From assembly GCF_000724625.1 (NCBI RefSeq), contig NZ_CP007139.1, positions 3,596,001 to 3,660,000 of the forward strand: a stretch of 64,000 nt of DNA, given 5' to 3'. The stretch is from Fimbriimonas ginsengisoli Gsoil 348. Its GTDB lineage: Bacteria; Armatimonadota; Fimbriimonadia; Fimbriimonadales; Fimbriimonadaceae. The notes under the pieces are model-generated. The model saw only the letters and a program-made list of their open reading frames with translations. It was not told where the DNA came from and searched no databases. Position numbers and translations under genes: made by a program. Of the stretch, positions 53,571 through 62,379 are shown one piece after another (the stretch's first letter is position 1; each line of letters begins with the position of its first letter).

Positions 53571-56216
53571 GTGAGCGGCTTCCGAGATCCGGAGGCCGCC
53601 GAACGGACGTTTGAGCGGCTCGAGGCGCTGACCGGCGACTCGGTTCCCGGCTTCGTCCGCGAGGCGTTTCGGGGCAATCCCGACCCGGATTTGGCGCTGA
53701 CGAACCTCGAGAGGTGGCTTCTCTCTACGGCAAGCCCGGGCCTGTACCTGCAACAGGTCGCAGGGCTTCCGAGCCTCGGCCGGCTCTTGATCACGATTCT
53801 CGGGGCCAGCCAGCCGCTCGCCGATTCACTTATCCAAAATCCGGAGCTGGGAAGTCTCATCTTGGAGCCGGGCGAGTTGCGTCCGGTGCCGGACCGGGCC
53901 CGAATCGTCGCGGATGGCGAACGGCTGCTCGCTGCATCCACCTCGTATTCGCACACGCTCGACCGGCTGAGGTTTCTTCGTCAGCGGTGGAATCTGCCGA
54001 TCGTTATCAACGATCTCAGCAGCGCTTGGGACCAGGAGACGGTTTGGCGAGCACTTTCGGATGTGGCGGACGGGCTCATCGAGCTCGCTCGAAACGCGGT
54101 CTGGCAGGAGCAGCGCAGGCAGCGGGAGCTTCCGGAAGAGTGCCCGGTGCTGGTTGTCGCCTTCGGCAAGCTCGCCGGGCACGAGCTGAACTACTCCTCG
54201 GACATCGACCTGGTGTATGCCGGCGAAGACGGGCTTGCGGAGCGGCTGGAAAGGGACTGCGGCCGGCTTTGCGAGGCGCTCGGCCGGGCGCTGAGCGACC
54301 GCATGGGGCGCGGCTTCCTTTATCGAGTCGACCTGCGGCTCCGCCCGTATGGCGGGACGGGGCCGATCCTTAGCAGCATGCGCGCGATCGAGGCGTACTA
54401 CAACCTGTACGCCGAGCCGTGGGAAGTGCAGGCGCTCCTCCGTTCCCGTGCGGTCGCTGGTCCGCCGGAATTGGTGCGCCGATGGGAGGAGATGCGGATC
54501 CGCACCTGCTTTCGCCCCAAGCTCAGCGAAATGGCGTTGGAGCACATGCTCGCGATGCGGGCTCGGATCGAGGAGGGGGCGGGGGAGGAGGACTTGAAGC
54601 GAGGAGTCGGGGGGATTCGGGACGTCGAGTTTCTGACGCAGGTCTATCAGCTCCTCCATGGGCACGACCGGCCGGAGCTTCAGGTCCGGCCGACTTGCGA
54701 CGCGCTACGCGCTCTGGACGGCTGCGGCTTCATCGAACACCCGGTCGCCCAAGCGCTGATCGAGGGATATACGTTCCTCCGAAAGTTGGAGCACCGGGCT
54801 CAGTTGGTAGGAGACCGGCAGACCCATGCGATCCCGGCTGCGCCGGAGGCGCGAGAGGCGCTTGCCCGTTCGATGGGGAAGGGAACTTGGTCCGAGCTAG
54901 CTACCTTACTCGATGCCCATCGGCGTACAATTCAGACCTTGTACCGCAGCAGCCTTCATCTCGAACCGTCGGTTGACGGCGATCGCGACCGGGTGGCCGC
55001 CGCGCTGGGCCCACATGCCCCCGCCGCCTTGCAGTGGTTCGACCTGCTCCCGGAACACGACGCGTTTTACCGGGGGCTGTTCGACAACGAGGGAAGCCTC
55101 AGCCGGGTACGTAAAATCCTCGTCGACGCGCCAAGGCTGGTGTCCGCCTTTAAGGAATCAGTCACCTTGACGGAGCTCCTTCTGAGTGGCGAGATCGAGG
55201 AGCCGAACGACGATACGGCGCGAATCACGCGGCTTGCTCCGGACGCGCCGCTTGCGGCGGTCGCGACCGCTCACTCAAGCGCGGTTACGATCATCCTCGC
55301 CCGTTGGACGCTCGCCCCGAACTTCGACCTTGGCGAGCGTCTCTCGATGGCGATGGATGCATTGCTATCGCATTGCTTGCAGCGCCTCTACGTAGGGTTC
55401 GATGTGATCGCCACCGGCAGCTACGGCACCCGGGATTTTGGGCCGACATCGGATGCAGACCTTATCTTCCTCACCTCCCGGAAGGAGCTCCAGGCCGACG
55501 CGGAGCAGCAGGCTCAGCACCTGCTCAGTCTGTTGGGGCAGCTCAAACGCTTGGGAGCGCCGGCTGAGGTGGATCTCAGGCTGCGGCCGGAGGGAGGGAA
55601 GGGGCTGCTCGTCCGCACTTACGACGGCTTCAAAGCGTACGACTTCGACGGGATGGAAATGTGGGAGCGGTTCGCCCTAGGGCACGCCCGCCTCGTGCGT
55701 GGAGCGGAGGAAGGGCTAGACGTCGTGCTGCATTCCGCATATGGATTACCGCTGACTCCCGAACGGTTGAAGGAGCTTGTTCGGATGAAGCGGCGAGTGG
55801 AGACGGAACGGGTGAGTCCCCAGCATGTCCATCGCGACGTAAAGCTCGGGGCGGGTGGGCTCAACGATATCGAGTGGCTGGTTCACTTGCACGAGATGCG
55901 CTATCCGACGGCGGTGGAAGCCGGGTCGAGGACGCTGATGCCAGAGCGGATCCGGCAGTTGGCGCGGGTCGGCCTTATTAACGCGATCGAGGCGGAGGTT
56001 CTGTTGCAAGCGCACCGCTATCTGACCGATTTGCGGGCCCGGATCTACCTTCAGGGGCTTCCAAAGGATCTTTTGCCGGAGAACCCCGACAAGCTCAACC
56101 GATTGGCCACGGCTTGCGAGTTGCCCGGCGCGAACGAGCTGCTCGCTCGCCACCTGGAAGTGACGGAGACGGTTCGAAAGATGTATCTCGACGGGTTGGA
56201 GCGCTTGCGGGCATGA
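53571..56216 (+). CDS. glnE: Glutamine synthetase adenylyltransferase/deadenylase
   Basis: 881 residues, starting at GTG 53571. Two nucleotidyltransferase domains: the N-terminal deadenylase with HELNYSSDIDLVYAG (about 203-217) and the C-terminal adenylylase with GSYGTRDFGPTSDADLIFL (about 617-635). Both keep the DxD catalytic pair, so both activities should be intact. It is slightly shorter than the E. coli enzyme (about 946) because of short linker segments. It controls glutamine synthetase by reversible adenylylation. ATGA overlap with plsY. Confidence 0.95.
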   Translation: MSGFRDPEAAERTFERLEALTGDSVPGFVREAFRGNPDPDLALTNLERWLLSTASPGLYLQQVAGLPSLGRLLITILGASQPLADSLIQNPELGSLILEPGELRPVPDRARIVADGERLLAASTSYSHTLDRLRFLRQRWNLPIVINDLSSAWDQETVWRALSDVADGLIELARNAVWQEQRRQRELPEECPVLVVAFGKLAGHELNYSSDIDLVYAGEDGLAERLERDCGRLCEALGRALSDRMGRGFLYRVDLRLRPYGGTGPILSSMRAIEAYYNLYAEPWEVQALLRSRAVAGPPELVRRWEEMRIRTCFRPKLSEMALEHMLAMRARIEEGAGEEDLKRGVGGIRDVEFLTQVYQLLHGHDRPELQVRPTCDALRALDGCGFIEHPVAQALIEGYTFLRKLEHRAQLVGDRQTHAIPAAPEAREALARSMGKGTWSELATLLDAHRRTIQTLYRSSLHLEPSVDGDRDRVAAALGPHAPAALQWFDLLPEHDAFYRGLFDNEGSLSRVRKILVDAPRLVSAFKESVTLTELLLSGEIEEPNDDTARITRLAPDAPLAAVATAHSSAVTIILARWTLAPNFDLGERLSMAMDALLSHCLQRLYVGFDVIATGSYGTRDFGPTSDADLIFLTSRKELQADAEQQAQHLLSLLGQLKRLGAPAEVDLRLRPEGGKGLLVRTYDGFKAYDFDGMEMWERFALGHARLVRGAEEGLDVVLHSAYGLPLTPERLKELVRMKRRVETERVSPQHVHRDVKLGAGGLNDIEWLVHLHEMRYPTAVEAGSRTLMPERIRQLARVGLINAIEAEVLLQAHRYLTDLRARIYLQGLPKDLLPENPDKLNRLATACELPGANELLARHLEVTETVRKMYLDGLERLRA

Positions 56217-56911
56217 GCTTGCTTCTCGATTGCCTCCTCGCCTATTTCATCGGCGCGATCCCTTTCGGGGTGATCGTCTGCCGCTCGAAAGGGATCGACA
56301 TTTTCAAGTTCGGCAGCGGCAATCCAGGCGCCACGAACGTTTCTCGCGCGGTGGGCAAGCCGTTGGGGGCGTTGGTCTTCCTGCTCGACGTATTGAAGGG
56401 GCTCGTCCCCGCGCTGATCGCACGGCAGAACGTGACGCAAGACCTGTACGGAATGCACGCGCAAGCTTGGTGGTTTGTGGCCGGCCTTTGCGCGGTATTG
56501 GGACACTGTTACTCGGTCTTTTTGCGCTTTCGAGGCGGAAAGGGGATCGCGACTTCTCTGGGTGCGGGACTCGGAGCTTCGCCGGCGGTAGCGGGTTCGG
56601 CTTTCGGGATCTTTTTCGTTCTATTCGGTGTTACGCGATACGTCAGCCTGGCCAGCATCGCCGCGGCGATCGCCGGACCGATCTTCGGATGGGTGATCCC
56701 AGGTCAGGCGCGAGAGCTGGTTCCGGTTTACGGCCTGCTCGCGGTATTCGTCGTGATCCGGCATCGTGCCAATATTCGCCGGCTGCTGAACGGTACGGAA
56801 CCGAAGTTCGAATCGAAGAAGAAATCCGCTTCCAATCCGCCTTTAGGTGAAACTGATCCGTCCTTAGATGAACGCCGGTCTGAAACCGGCGGGAACCCCG
56901 ATGCTCAATGA
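56213..56911 (+). CDS. plsY: Acyl-phosphate:glycerol-3-phosphate acyltransferase PlsY
   Basis: 232 residues from ATG 56213, in ATGA overlap with glnE. The first acylation of phospholipid synthesis, using acyl-phosphate. Motif FGSGNPGATNVSRAVGKPLG and FRGGKGIATSLGAG are the PlsY signatures; five or six hydrophobic segments. The C-terminal 35 residues (KFESKKKSASNPP...) are a hydrophilic extension not typical of the family, possibly because the gene end overlaps the next gene. Confidence 0.94.
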   Translation: MSLLLDCLLAYFIGAIPFGVIVCRSKGIDIFKFGSGNPGATNVSRAVGKPLGALVFLLDVLKGLVPALIARQNVTQDLYGMHAQAWWFVAGLCAVLGHCYSVFLRFRGGKGIATSLGAGLGASPAVAGSAFGIFFVLFGVTRYVSLASIAAAIAGPIFGWVIPGQARELVPVYGLLAVFVVIRHRANIRRLLNGTEPKFESKKKSASNPPLGETDPSLDERRSETGGNPDAQ

Positions 56912-57698
56912 CCTGATTGCCAAACATCCGGAGCTTATCGCGATGGGTTGCCTCTCGTGGGTGATCGTCGTGGTTTGGGTGATCCACGTGATCAACCGGA
57001 TGATCATGTTGGAACTGGACATCGTGTTCGGGGTGCTCGCCATCGGCGTGGTGGTCGGCCTTGGATTTATGGCAATCGCACCGCCCGTCCCGGTCCTTCA
57101 ACCGCTCAGTATCGTTTTGCTCGTGCTGAGCGCGGTCATGATTCCGATCACGCGCGGCATTCAGCAGCAGCGGGAGCATCGGAACGTCGACGTGGAGGGG
57201 GTCGAGAAGGCGTACGAAGGGTTCGTGCTGCGCCCCAGCAACCCGGCGGCTCAGATCCGCCTCGCCCGTCATCTTTATAACCTCGGGGTTCGGGGGCACG
57301 CTCTCGTACTGGCGGAGGGGGCGCTTCCGGGGTTGCCGCGCCGATACTTCCCGGACGAATATCGGATGGTGGAGAACTGGCGGCAATATCCGCCGGACAA
57401 GGGCGAGTTCGAGCCGATCGGCTGCGTGGAATGCGGCCATGCGAATGCGGCCGGCACCATTCACTGCGCGGCATGCGGAGCCCGCTTCCTGCTCGACCGG
57501 GTGAAAGGGCGGGTCGTCTCGACGCAGATGGGACGCAAGCTGATGGTCGCCTGGATCGTCATGATCTTGTGCGCGGTCGGCATCGCCCTTGCCTCCGAGA
57601 TTCAGGGTCCCGGAGCGCTGGTGGTGATCTTCGTCATCGCGGTCGGCGCAGTCGGAACGCTTGCGTTGGCGTTTCGCGACAAGGAATCGACGGCTTGA
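56901..57698 (+). CDS. Membrane protein with zinc ribbon, function unknown
   Basis: 265 residues from ATG 56901 (an earlier ATG at 56868 is possible). N-terminal membrane segments (WVIVVVWVIHVINRMIML, FGVLAIGVVVGLGF), a middle cytosolic domain (about 100-175, with YEGFVLRPSNPAAQIRLARHLYNLG, a TPR-like helix pair), a zinc ribbon CVECGHANAAGTIHCAACGARF, and two further C-terminal helices. It overlaps plsY and lptF/G, so it is in an envelope operon, perhaps a quality-control factor. No family recognised. Confidence 0.75.
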   Translation: MLNDLIAKHPELIAMGCLSWVIVVVWVIHVINRMIMLELDIVFGVLAIGVVVGLGFMAIAPPVPVLQPLSIVLLVLSAVMIPITRGIQQQREHRNVDVEGVEKAYEGFVLRPSNPAAQIRLARHLYNLGVRGHALVLAEGALPGLPRRYFPDEYRMVENWRQYPPDKGEFEPIGCVECGHANAAGTIHCAACGARFLLDRVKGRVVSTQMGRKLMVAWIVMILCAVGIALASEIQGPGALVVIFVIAVGAVGTLALAFRDKESTA

Positions 57699-58774
57699 AG
57701 AAGCTCGACGTCTATCTCCTCCGCGAGATGATGGTGCCGTTTCTGATCGGCACGATTGCCGTCGTGCTGATGTTTCAGGCGAATACCTATATCTTTCTCG
57801 CCAAGACGTTGCCCAATTTGGAAACTGTGCCGAAGAAGGCGATCTTCCAGTACATATACTTTCAAACCCCGCAGTATCTGAACATGACCCTGCTCGTGGG
57901 GATGGCGCTCGGCTCCTCGTTGGCGCTCTCCCGGCTCGCGCGGGAGTCGGAGCTGACGGCGATCCGGGCCTCCGGCGTGCGGATCCTGCGGAGCTTGTAT
58001 CCGGTCGTCGCCTTCGGAATCTTGGTTGGGATCGGCAACTTTTACCTCGCCGAGAAGATCATGCCACCGATGGCGAAGAAGGCCACAAGCCTCGGACTGC
58101 AGATCGGCGCCCTCGCCTTCACTTCCGATCTCAAGCCTAACGTGGTCGTAAGCTTGTCGAACTTCACCGCCAACTTTGGTGTTGTGCGTAAGAAGGGCAA
58201 AGATGCGATCGAGTTCGAGGACGCTTGGCTGTTTCAGCAGCCGGTTAAAGGGGAGGAAGAGGTCTACTTTTCGAAGCGTGGCAAATACCAGGGTGGGGTT
58301 TGGACGTTCGAGGATGCGCGCGTCCGGCGCATCAAAGACGGCTTGGACGTCATCACGACTTCGCGCGCGAAGAGCCTGATTATCAATCAGCGGATCATTG
58401 CCGAAAACCTGTTTTCACCGATCATGCCGGAGGAGCAAACGGCGAAAGAACTCCTCGAACAGATCTCCATTCAAAGAAAGAACCACCTGGATACCAAGCA
58501 GTTGGAAGTGAAGTACCTCGAGCGGTTCAGCGTTCCGGCGGCTTGCGTGGTGTTCGCTATCGTGGGCCCCGTGTTTGCGATCGTCTTTGCCAGAAACGGC
58601 GGATTCGTGGGGGTCTTCCTCAGCATCGTTTTGGTGATGCTGTATTACAACGCGCACGTGATATCGACAGAGATTCTGTCGAAAGTTTCCTTTATCTCCG
58701 CCTTCACGGCGGCTTGGCTCCCGAATATTCTGTTCACCATCCTTGGGGTGGTGGCGATTAGGAGGCTTGAATAG
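57695..58774 (+). CDS. LptF/LptG-family permease
   Basis: 359 residues, starting at TTG 57695 in TTGA overlap with the previous gene. LPS transport permease of the LptB2FG ABC complex. The N-terminal LKKLDVYLLREMMVPFLIGTIAVVLMFQANTYIF is the LptF/G start, with the jellyroll periplasmic domain in the middle (about 150-260) and final segments near 285-357 (SVPAACVVFAIVGPVFAI). It cannot be assigned to F or G from sequence alone. Only one such permease occurs in this operon. Confidence 0.9.
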   Translation: MKKLDVYLLREMMVPFLIGTIAVVLMFQANTYIFLAKTLPNLETVPKKAIFQYIYFQTPQYLNMTLLVGMALGSSLALSRLARESELTAIRASGVRILRSLYPVVAFGILVGIGNFYLAEKIMPPMAKKATSLGLQIGALAFTSDLKPNVVVSLSNFTANFGVVRKKGKDAIEFEDAWLFQQPVKGEEEVYFSKRGKYQGGVWTFEDARVRRIKDGLDVITTSRAKSLIINQRIIAENLFSPIMPEEQTAKELLEQISIQRKNHLDTKQLEVKYLERFSVPAACVVFAIVGPVFAIVFARNGGFVGVFLSIVLVMLYYNAHVISTEILSKVSFISAFTAAWLPNILFTILGVVAIRRLE

Positions 58775-61134
58775 TGCCGAAGGGACTGGCTCGTCGCTCC
58801 GCGGGAGCGGTTGCATTCCTCGCCTGCTCGGCGTGCGCGTCGGCGCAAATGGGCGGATATGACGTCTTGATTCGAGCGGGGCGGCAGTTGCAGGAGACGA
58901 ACCAGATTCCACGGGCTCCGCAACCAAATCCGCTGGAGCCGGTCGGCAATCCCGGGCTTCCGCCCAAAACTCCGCCCGATCCCACCATCGCTCAGCAGGG
59001 GGACCTGCCGGGAACGGAAAACCCCGACGAAGGATTCAAGCTCATCCGAAGCGGGCGCCAACGCTGGAGCGGCAAGCACGTGGAAATGGACGAAGGGGTG
59101 GAATTCGTCTACAAGGGCTACCACGTCTTCGCGGATAGCGGAGAGGGAGACCTCAACACCAACATCTTCTCGCTTGCCCACCACGTGCAGATCATCGGCA
59201 CCGACGCGGTGGTTAAAGGGGAGCGGGTCGTGGTCGATTTCAAGCAGAGGACGTACCGGTCTTTCAACGCAGAGTCCCAGGTGAGCCCCAAATTGGTGGG
59301 GGGCAAGATCCTGAACGACGTTTATATTAAGGCGCGCGAGTCGTTCGGGAGCCAGCGGGAAACCCGCTCGTTCGACGCCGAGGTTACGTCTTGTAACCTG
59401 GAACATCCTCACTACTCGATCGACGGTGAAGACGTGGTGGTTCGCCCGGGGATCCGGGCGATCTTTAGGAGGGCCAAGATCCGGCTGTTCGGCCGGACGA
59501 TTCTCCGGGTGCCGTATCTCTCCATTCCGCTCGACGACCGGCAATACCGCAACCTGCCGACGGTAGGGCAAAGCCCGGACGAGGGGTACTACATCAAGAC
59601 CAATTACGGGATCCCGCTGAAGGGAGAGAAGGAGCTGCGATCCCGGCTGGATTATATGTCCAAGCTCGGCGTGGGTGTTGGCGCGGACTATGCTTACACC
59701 GCTCCCCGCATGGGCGGATTCCTGAGGTTCTATACGATCCGGGGGAACGTCAATACGCTCAGCGTCTCAAACGAGCATCGCCAGAATCTCGGTTGGGGCG
59801 AGCTCAATCTTACGACCGACATTCAGCAGGGAAACTACCTTTCGGCCCCCGATAGCACTTTGCTAACAAATCGGGCGGTGCTCACGATTCCGCGCGGTTC
59901 GGACACCACGCAGTTTGGGTTCGCCCGCACCGCAAACTCTACGTTCGGGAACAGCACCACGACCCAGACGATTACGCTGTCCGACCAAAGAAACGTCTTC
60001 GGGAAGGTTCGCACGAACGTCGACCTTAACTGGTTGACCAACAAGTCCGAATTTCAGGGGCAGCCGGGCCAAAAGCGAGAGCAGCTCGAAATGCTGGTGA
60101 AGGCCCAGGAGGATTTGCCTAAGGGACAGGCCAGCCTCGAGTATCAGCGCTCGATCCCGATCGGTGAGACGGGAAGCTTCTTTAGCTCAAACGACCGGAC
60201 TCCGGTGATCACCTTCTCGTCGGACGCCCAGCGGTTGGTCAACCAGAAGTTTGCGCAACAGCTTCCTTTCCGAACGGAGGTCTCGTTGGGCGAATTCCAG
60301 GACCTCACGGGCAACAGCCATGTGAGCCGGGGGAACTTCGACTTCAGCTTTCAGAAGCCGGACCGAAGCCGGAAGCGCTTTCACCTCGACTACAACGGGG
60401 AATTCCGGCAGGGAATCTACTCGGACGACACCGCTCAGTACGTTTTGAACTACGGAACCCAGATGGGTTACAGCCTGGGCCGCGATACCGCTATCAACCT
60501 TCGCTACAACTACCTTCGACCGTACGGTTACAGCCCGCTGCAGCAAGATCGCTCGGGCAAGACGAACCTCGTCACCGGCGACATAAGCTACCGGCCGATC
60601 CGCTCCTTCTTGATCGGCGCTCAATCGGGTTACGATATCAACCGAATCGAGACCAGCGATACCGGCTGGCAGCAGGTGGGGCTTCGTACGGAGTGGATCC
60701 CCACGAGCTACTTCCTGCTGAGAAGCCTTTCCACTTACGACACGTTCCAGGGGGCTTGGAGCAGTGTCCGGTTCGATCTCGGCTATCAGCCCGGGGCAAC
60801 CCTGCTTACGATCGGTACCCGCTACGATGGGATCCGCAAGGTCTGGAGCAATGCCAACATTTTCCTCAACAACCTCAAGGTCGGACGAGCCCGGTTAAGC
60901 GCGGCTCTGACCTACAACGGCTACACCAAACAGTTCGACAGCAAGCAGTATTCGATGATCTACGACCTCCACTGCGCGGAGGCGGTATTCACGATGACAG
61001 AGAGCAACACCGGATTCAGGGCCGGCCGCGAGATCCAATTCTTCGTCCGCCTGAAGGCGTTCCCGTTCAATTCCCTCTTCGGGATCGGCCGCCGCGGACA
61101 GCCGTTAGGGACCGGCACGGGGCGAGACTTCTAG
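58774..61134 (+). CDS. lptD: LptD/OstA-like outer-membrane assembly protein
   Basis: 786 residues; GTG 58774 shares a base with the previous stop (TAGTG). A signal peptide (KGLARRSAGAVAFLACSACASAQ) precedes a short Pro-rich linker, then the OstA-type β-taco (about 85-215: SGRQRWSGKHVEMDEGVEFVYKGYHV) and a long β-barrel of alternating aromatic strands ending GTGTGRDF. It should insert LPS-like lipid at the outer leaflet. With the LptF/G permease this shows a diderm envelope. Confidence 0.88.
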   Translation: MPKGLARRSAGAVAFLACSACASAQMGGYDVLIRAGRQLQETNQIPRAPQPNPLEPVGNPGLPPKTPPDPTIAQQGDLPGTENPDEGFKLIRSGRQRWSGKHVEMDEGVEFVYKGYHVFADSGEGDLNTNIFSLAHHVQIIGTDAVVKGERVVVDFKQRTYRSFNAESQVSPKLVGGKILNDVYIKARESFGSQRETRSFDAEVTSCNLEHPHYSIDGEDVVVRPGIRAIFRRAKIRLFGRTILRVPYLSIPLDDRQYRNLPTVGQSPDEGYYIKTNYGIPLKGEKELRSRLDYMSKLGVGVGADYAYTAPRMGGFLRFYTIRGNVNTLSVSNEHRQNLGWGELNLTTDIQQGNYLSAPDSTLLTNRAVLTIPRGSDTTQFGFARTANSTFGNSTTTQTITLSDQRNVFGKVRTNVDLNWLTNKSEFQGQPGQKREQLEMLVKAQEDLPKGQASLEYQRSIPIGETGSFFSSNDRTPVITFSSDAQRLVNQKFAQQLPFRTEVSLGEFQDLTGNSHVSRGNFDFSFQKPDRSRKRFHLDYNGEFRQGIYSDDTAQYVLNYGTQMGYSLGRDTAINLRYNYLRPYGYSPLQQDRSGKTNLVTGDISYRPIRSFLIGAQSGYDINRIETSDTGWQQVGLRTEWIPTSYFLLRSLSTYDTFQGAWSSVRFDLGYQPGATLLTIGTRYDGIRKVWSNANIFLNNLKVGRARLSAALTYNGYTKQFDSKQYSMIYDLHCAEAVFTMTESNTGFRAGREIQFFVRLKAFPFNSLFGIGRRGQPLGTGTGRDF

Positions 61135-61557
61135 TGTAGTGTCTCGTTAATCTCAGGCGCGAACAGATGCCTCCCGAAGCGTTGGAACAACGCGCCGTCG
61201 GGAGGCTAAGCTCCTCCCAACCGTCCTCTCCCAGCCGCTCATATACACGTTTAGATAAGACGTCGACGGGCTTCTTCGCCCCCTCGTGAATTGGTTTGCC
61301 CGTAGCCTGGGGATTACGGTCATTGAGAAATTAGGTTTACATTTCCCTTGCCTGATTTCACCCGTAGCCCGTGGCTTTAGCCGCGGTTCAAGGTTCTACC
61401 GGGGATAAATCCCCGGGCTACGGGGCAGATCAGACAAAGTTGTCGATCACCGCTCCGGAGTCGGGTTCAATGCCACCGCCCAGGAGCGGAGGCTTATTTA
61501 AAGGCAATGTGCCAACCGTATCGCATCGGGAGAGCCATGGAGTTGCGAGACCCTACA
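61135..61557. other. Intergenic region with lptD hairpin and palindromic repeat
   Basis: 61169-61206: GCCTCCCGA pairs with TCGGGAGGC, enclosing a second stem GCGTT/AACGC (loop GGAAC). It follows lptD by about 35 bp and resembles a terminator or RNA structure without a T-run. 61361-61425 is the palindromic repeat listed separately. No gene seen. Confidence 0.6.
61361..61425 (-). repeat. Palindromic intergenic repeat, copy B
   Basis: Reverse-orientation copy of the element at 51273-51336. The minus strand reads CCCCGTAGCCCGGGGATTTA, then TCCCCGG, a short spacer, and CCGCGGCTAAAGCCACGGGC. The 25-bp block around CCCGGGGATTTATCCCCGG is identical in both copies. Confidence 0.8.
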
Positions 61558-62343
61558 CTAGCTACTTGCGGATGAGTAGTGGCGCATCGCGAACTTCCAA
61601 AAACGTCGCGATAGGAACAAGGCAAGAACCGCCCAAAAGATGCCCAGGCCCAGCATCGCAGGATCGAACCCTTTAACGAGCTGCCGCGCTGGGATGGTCG
61701 AGAGGAGCCCGAGAGGAAGGACGAATGTGAAGGCACGCTGGACTCCGAGCGGATAGATGTCGAGCGGGTACCGGGCCATCGACGTCACCGTTTCGCCGAG
61801 GATGAACAGGTTGTCGACACGAACGAGCCAAATGCCGGTCGTCATCATAGCTAGGTTGAAAGAATAGAAGACCGCGACCGCGGCGAACACGAGCACCAGG
61901 TAGGAGAACCACTGGAGAATCGACGGGCTGGTCGCGCCCATATGGATGCCCGCGATCACCATGCCGATGCCCGCGATGAGGGAGCCGACCTGGTCGAAGT
62001 TGAAGCGGCGCATGCTGATCCAAAACTGGTTGTCGACCGGTTTAGTAATCACGAAGTCGAGCGTCCCCTGCCGCACTTGAGTCGGAATCTCGGTCAGTGA
62101 GAAGAAGAACGCGGACGATAGGGCGCTCATGACGAATACGGTGGCGCCCAGGACGAACGCGTCTCCGCGAGCCCAGCCGGCCACGTCCGGTGTGTTTCGG
62201 TACACTACGAGCAGGATCATCACAAAGAAGCCGATCCAGACCACGCTCTGGAAGATCTTCGCGATGAAGTTGGCGCGAAACTCCAGCTCGCGAGCTAGCG
62301 AGCTCTTCATAAACGTCCGGTAGATCCGCCAATACCGCGCCAC
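61558..62343 (-). CDS. ABC-2 family transporter permease
   Basis: 261 residues with about six hydrophobic segments. RYWRIYRTFMKSSLARELEFRANFIAKI and the later QVRQGTLDFVITKPVDNQFWIS (cytosolic coupling-helix region) are typical of the ABC-2 membrane_6 (DUF990) permeases. The family usually comes in pairs with an ATPase gene. The ATPase and partner permease would be expected outside this window; none is visible next to it. Substrate unknown. Confidence 0.85.
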   Translation of the reverse strand: MARYWRIYRTFMKSSLARELEFRANFIAKIFQSVVWIGFFVMILLVVYRNTPDVAGWARGDAFVLGATVFVMSALSSAFFFSLTEIPTQVRQGTLDFVITKPVDNQFWISMRRFNFDQVGSLIAGIGMVIAGIHMGATSPSILQWFSYLVLVFAAVAVFYSFNLAMMTTGIWLVRVDNLFILGETVTSMARYPLDIYPLGVQRAFTFVLPLGLLSTIPARQLVKGFDPAMLGLGIFWAVLALFLSRRFWKFAMRHYSSASS

Positions 62344-62379
62344 GTTCGAAAGGCTACCTCTGCGGTACGCTCGCGCGAA

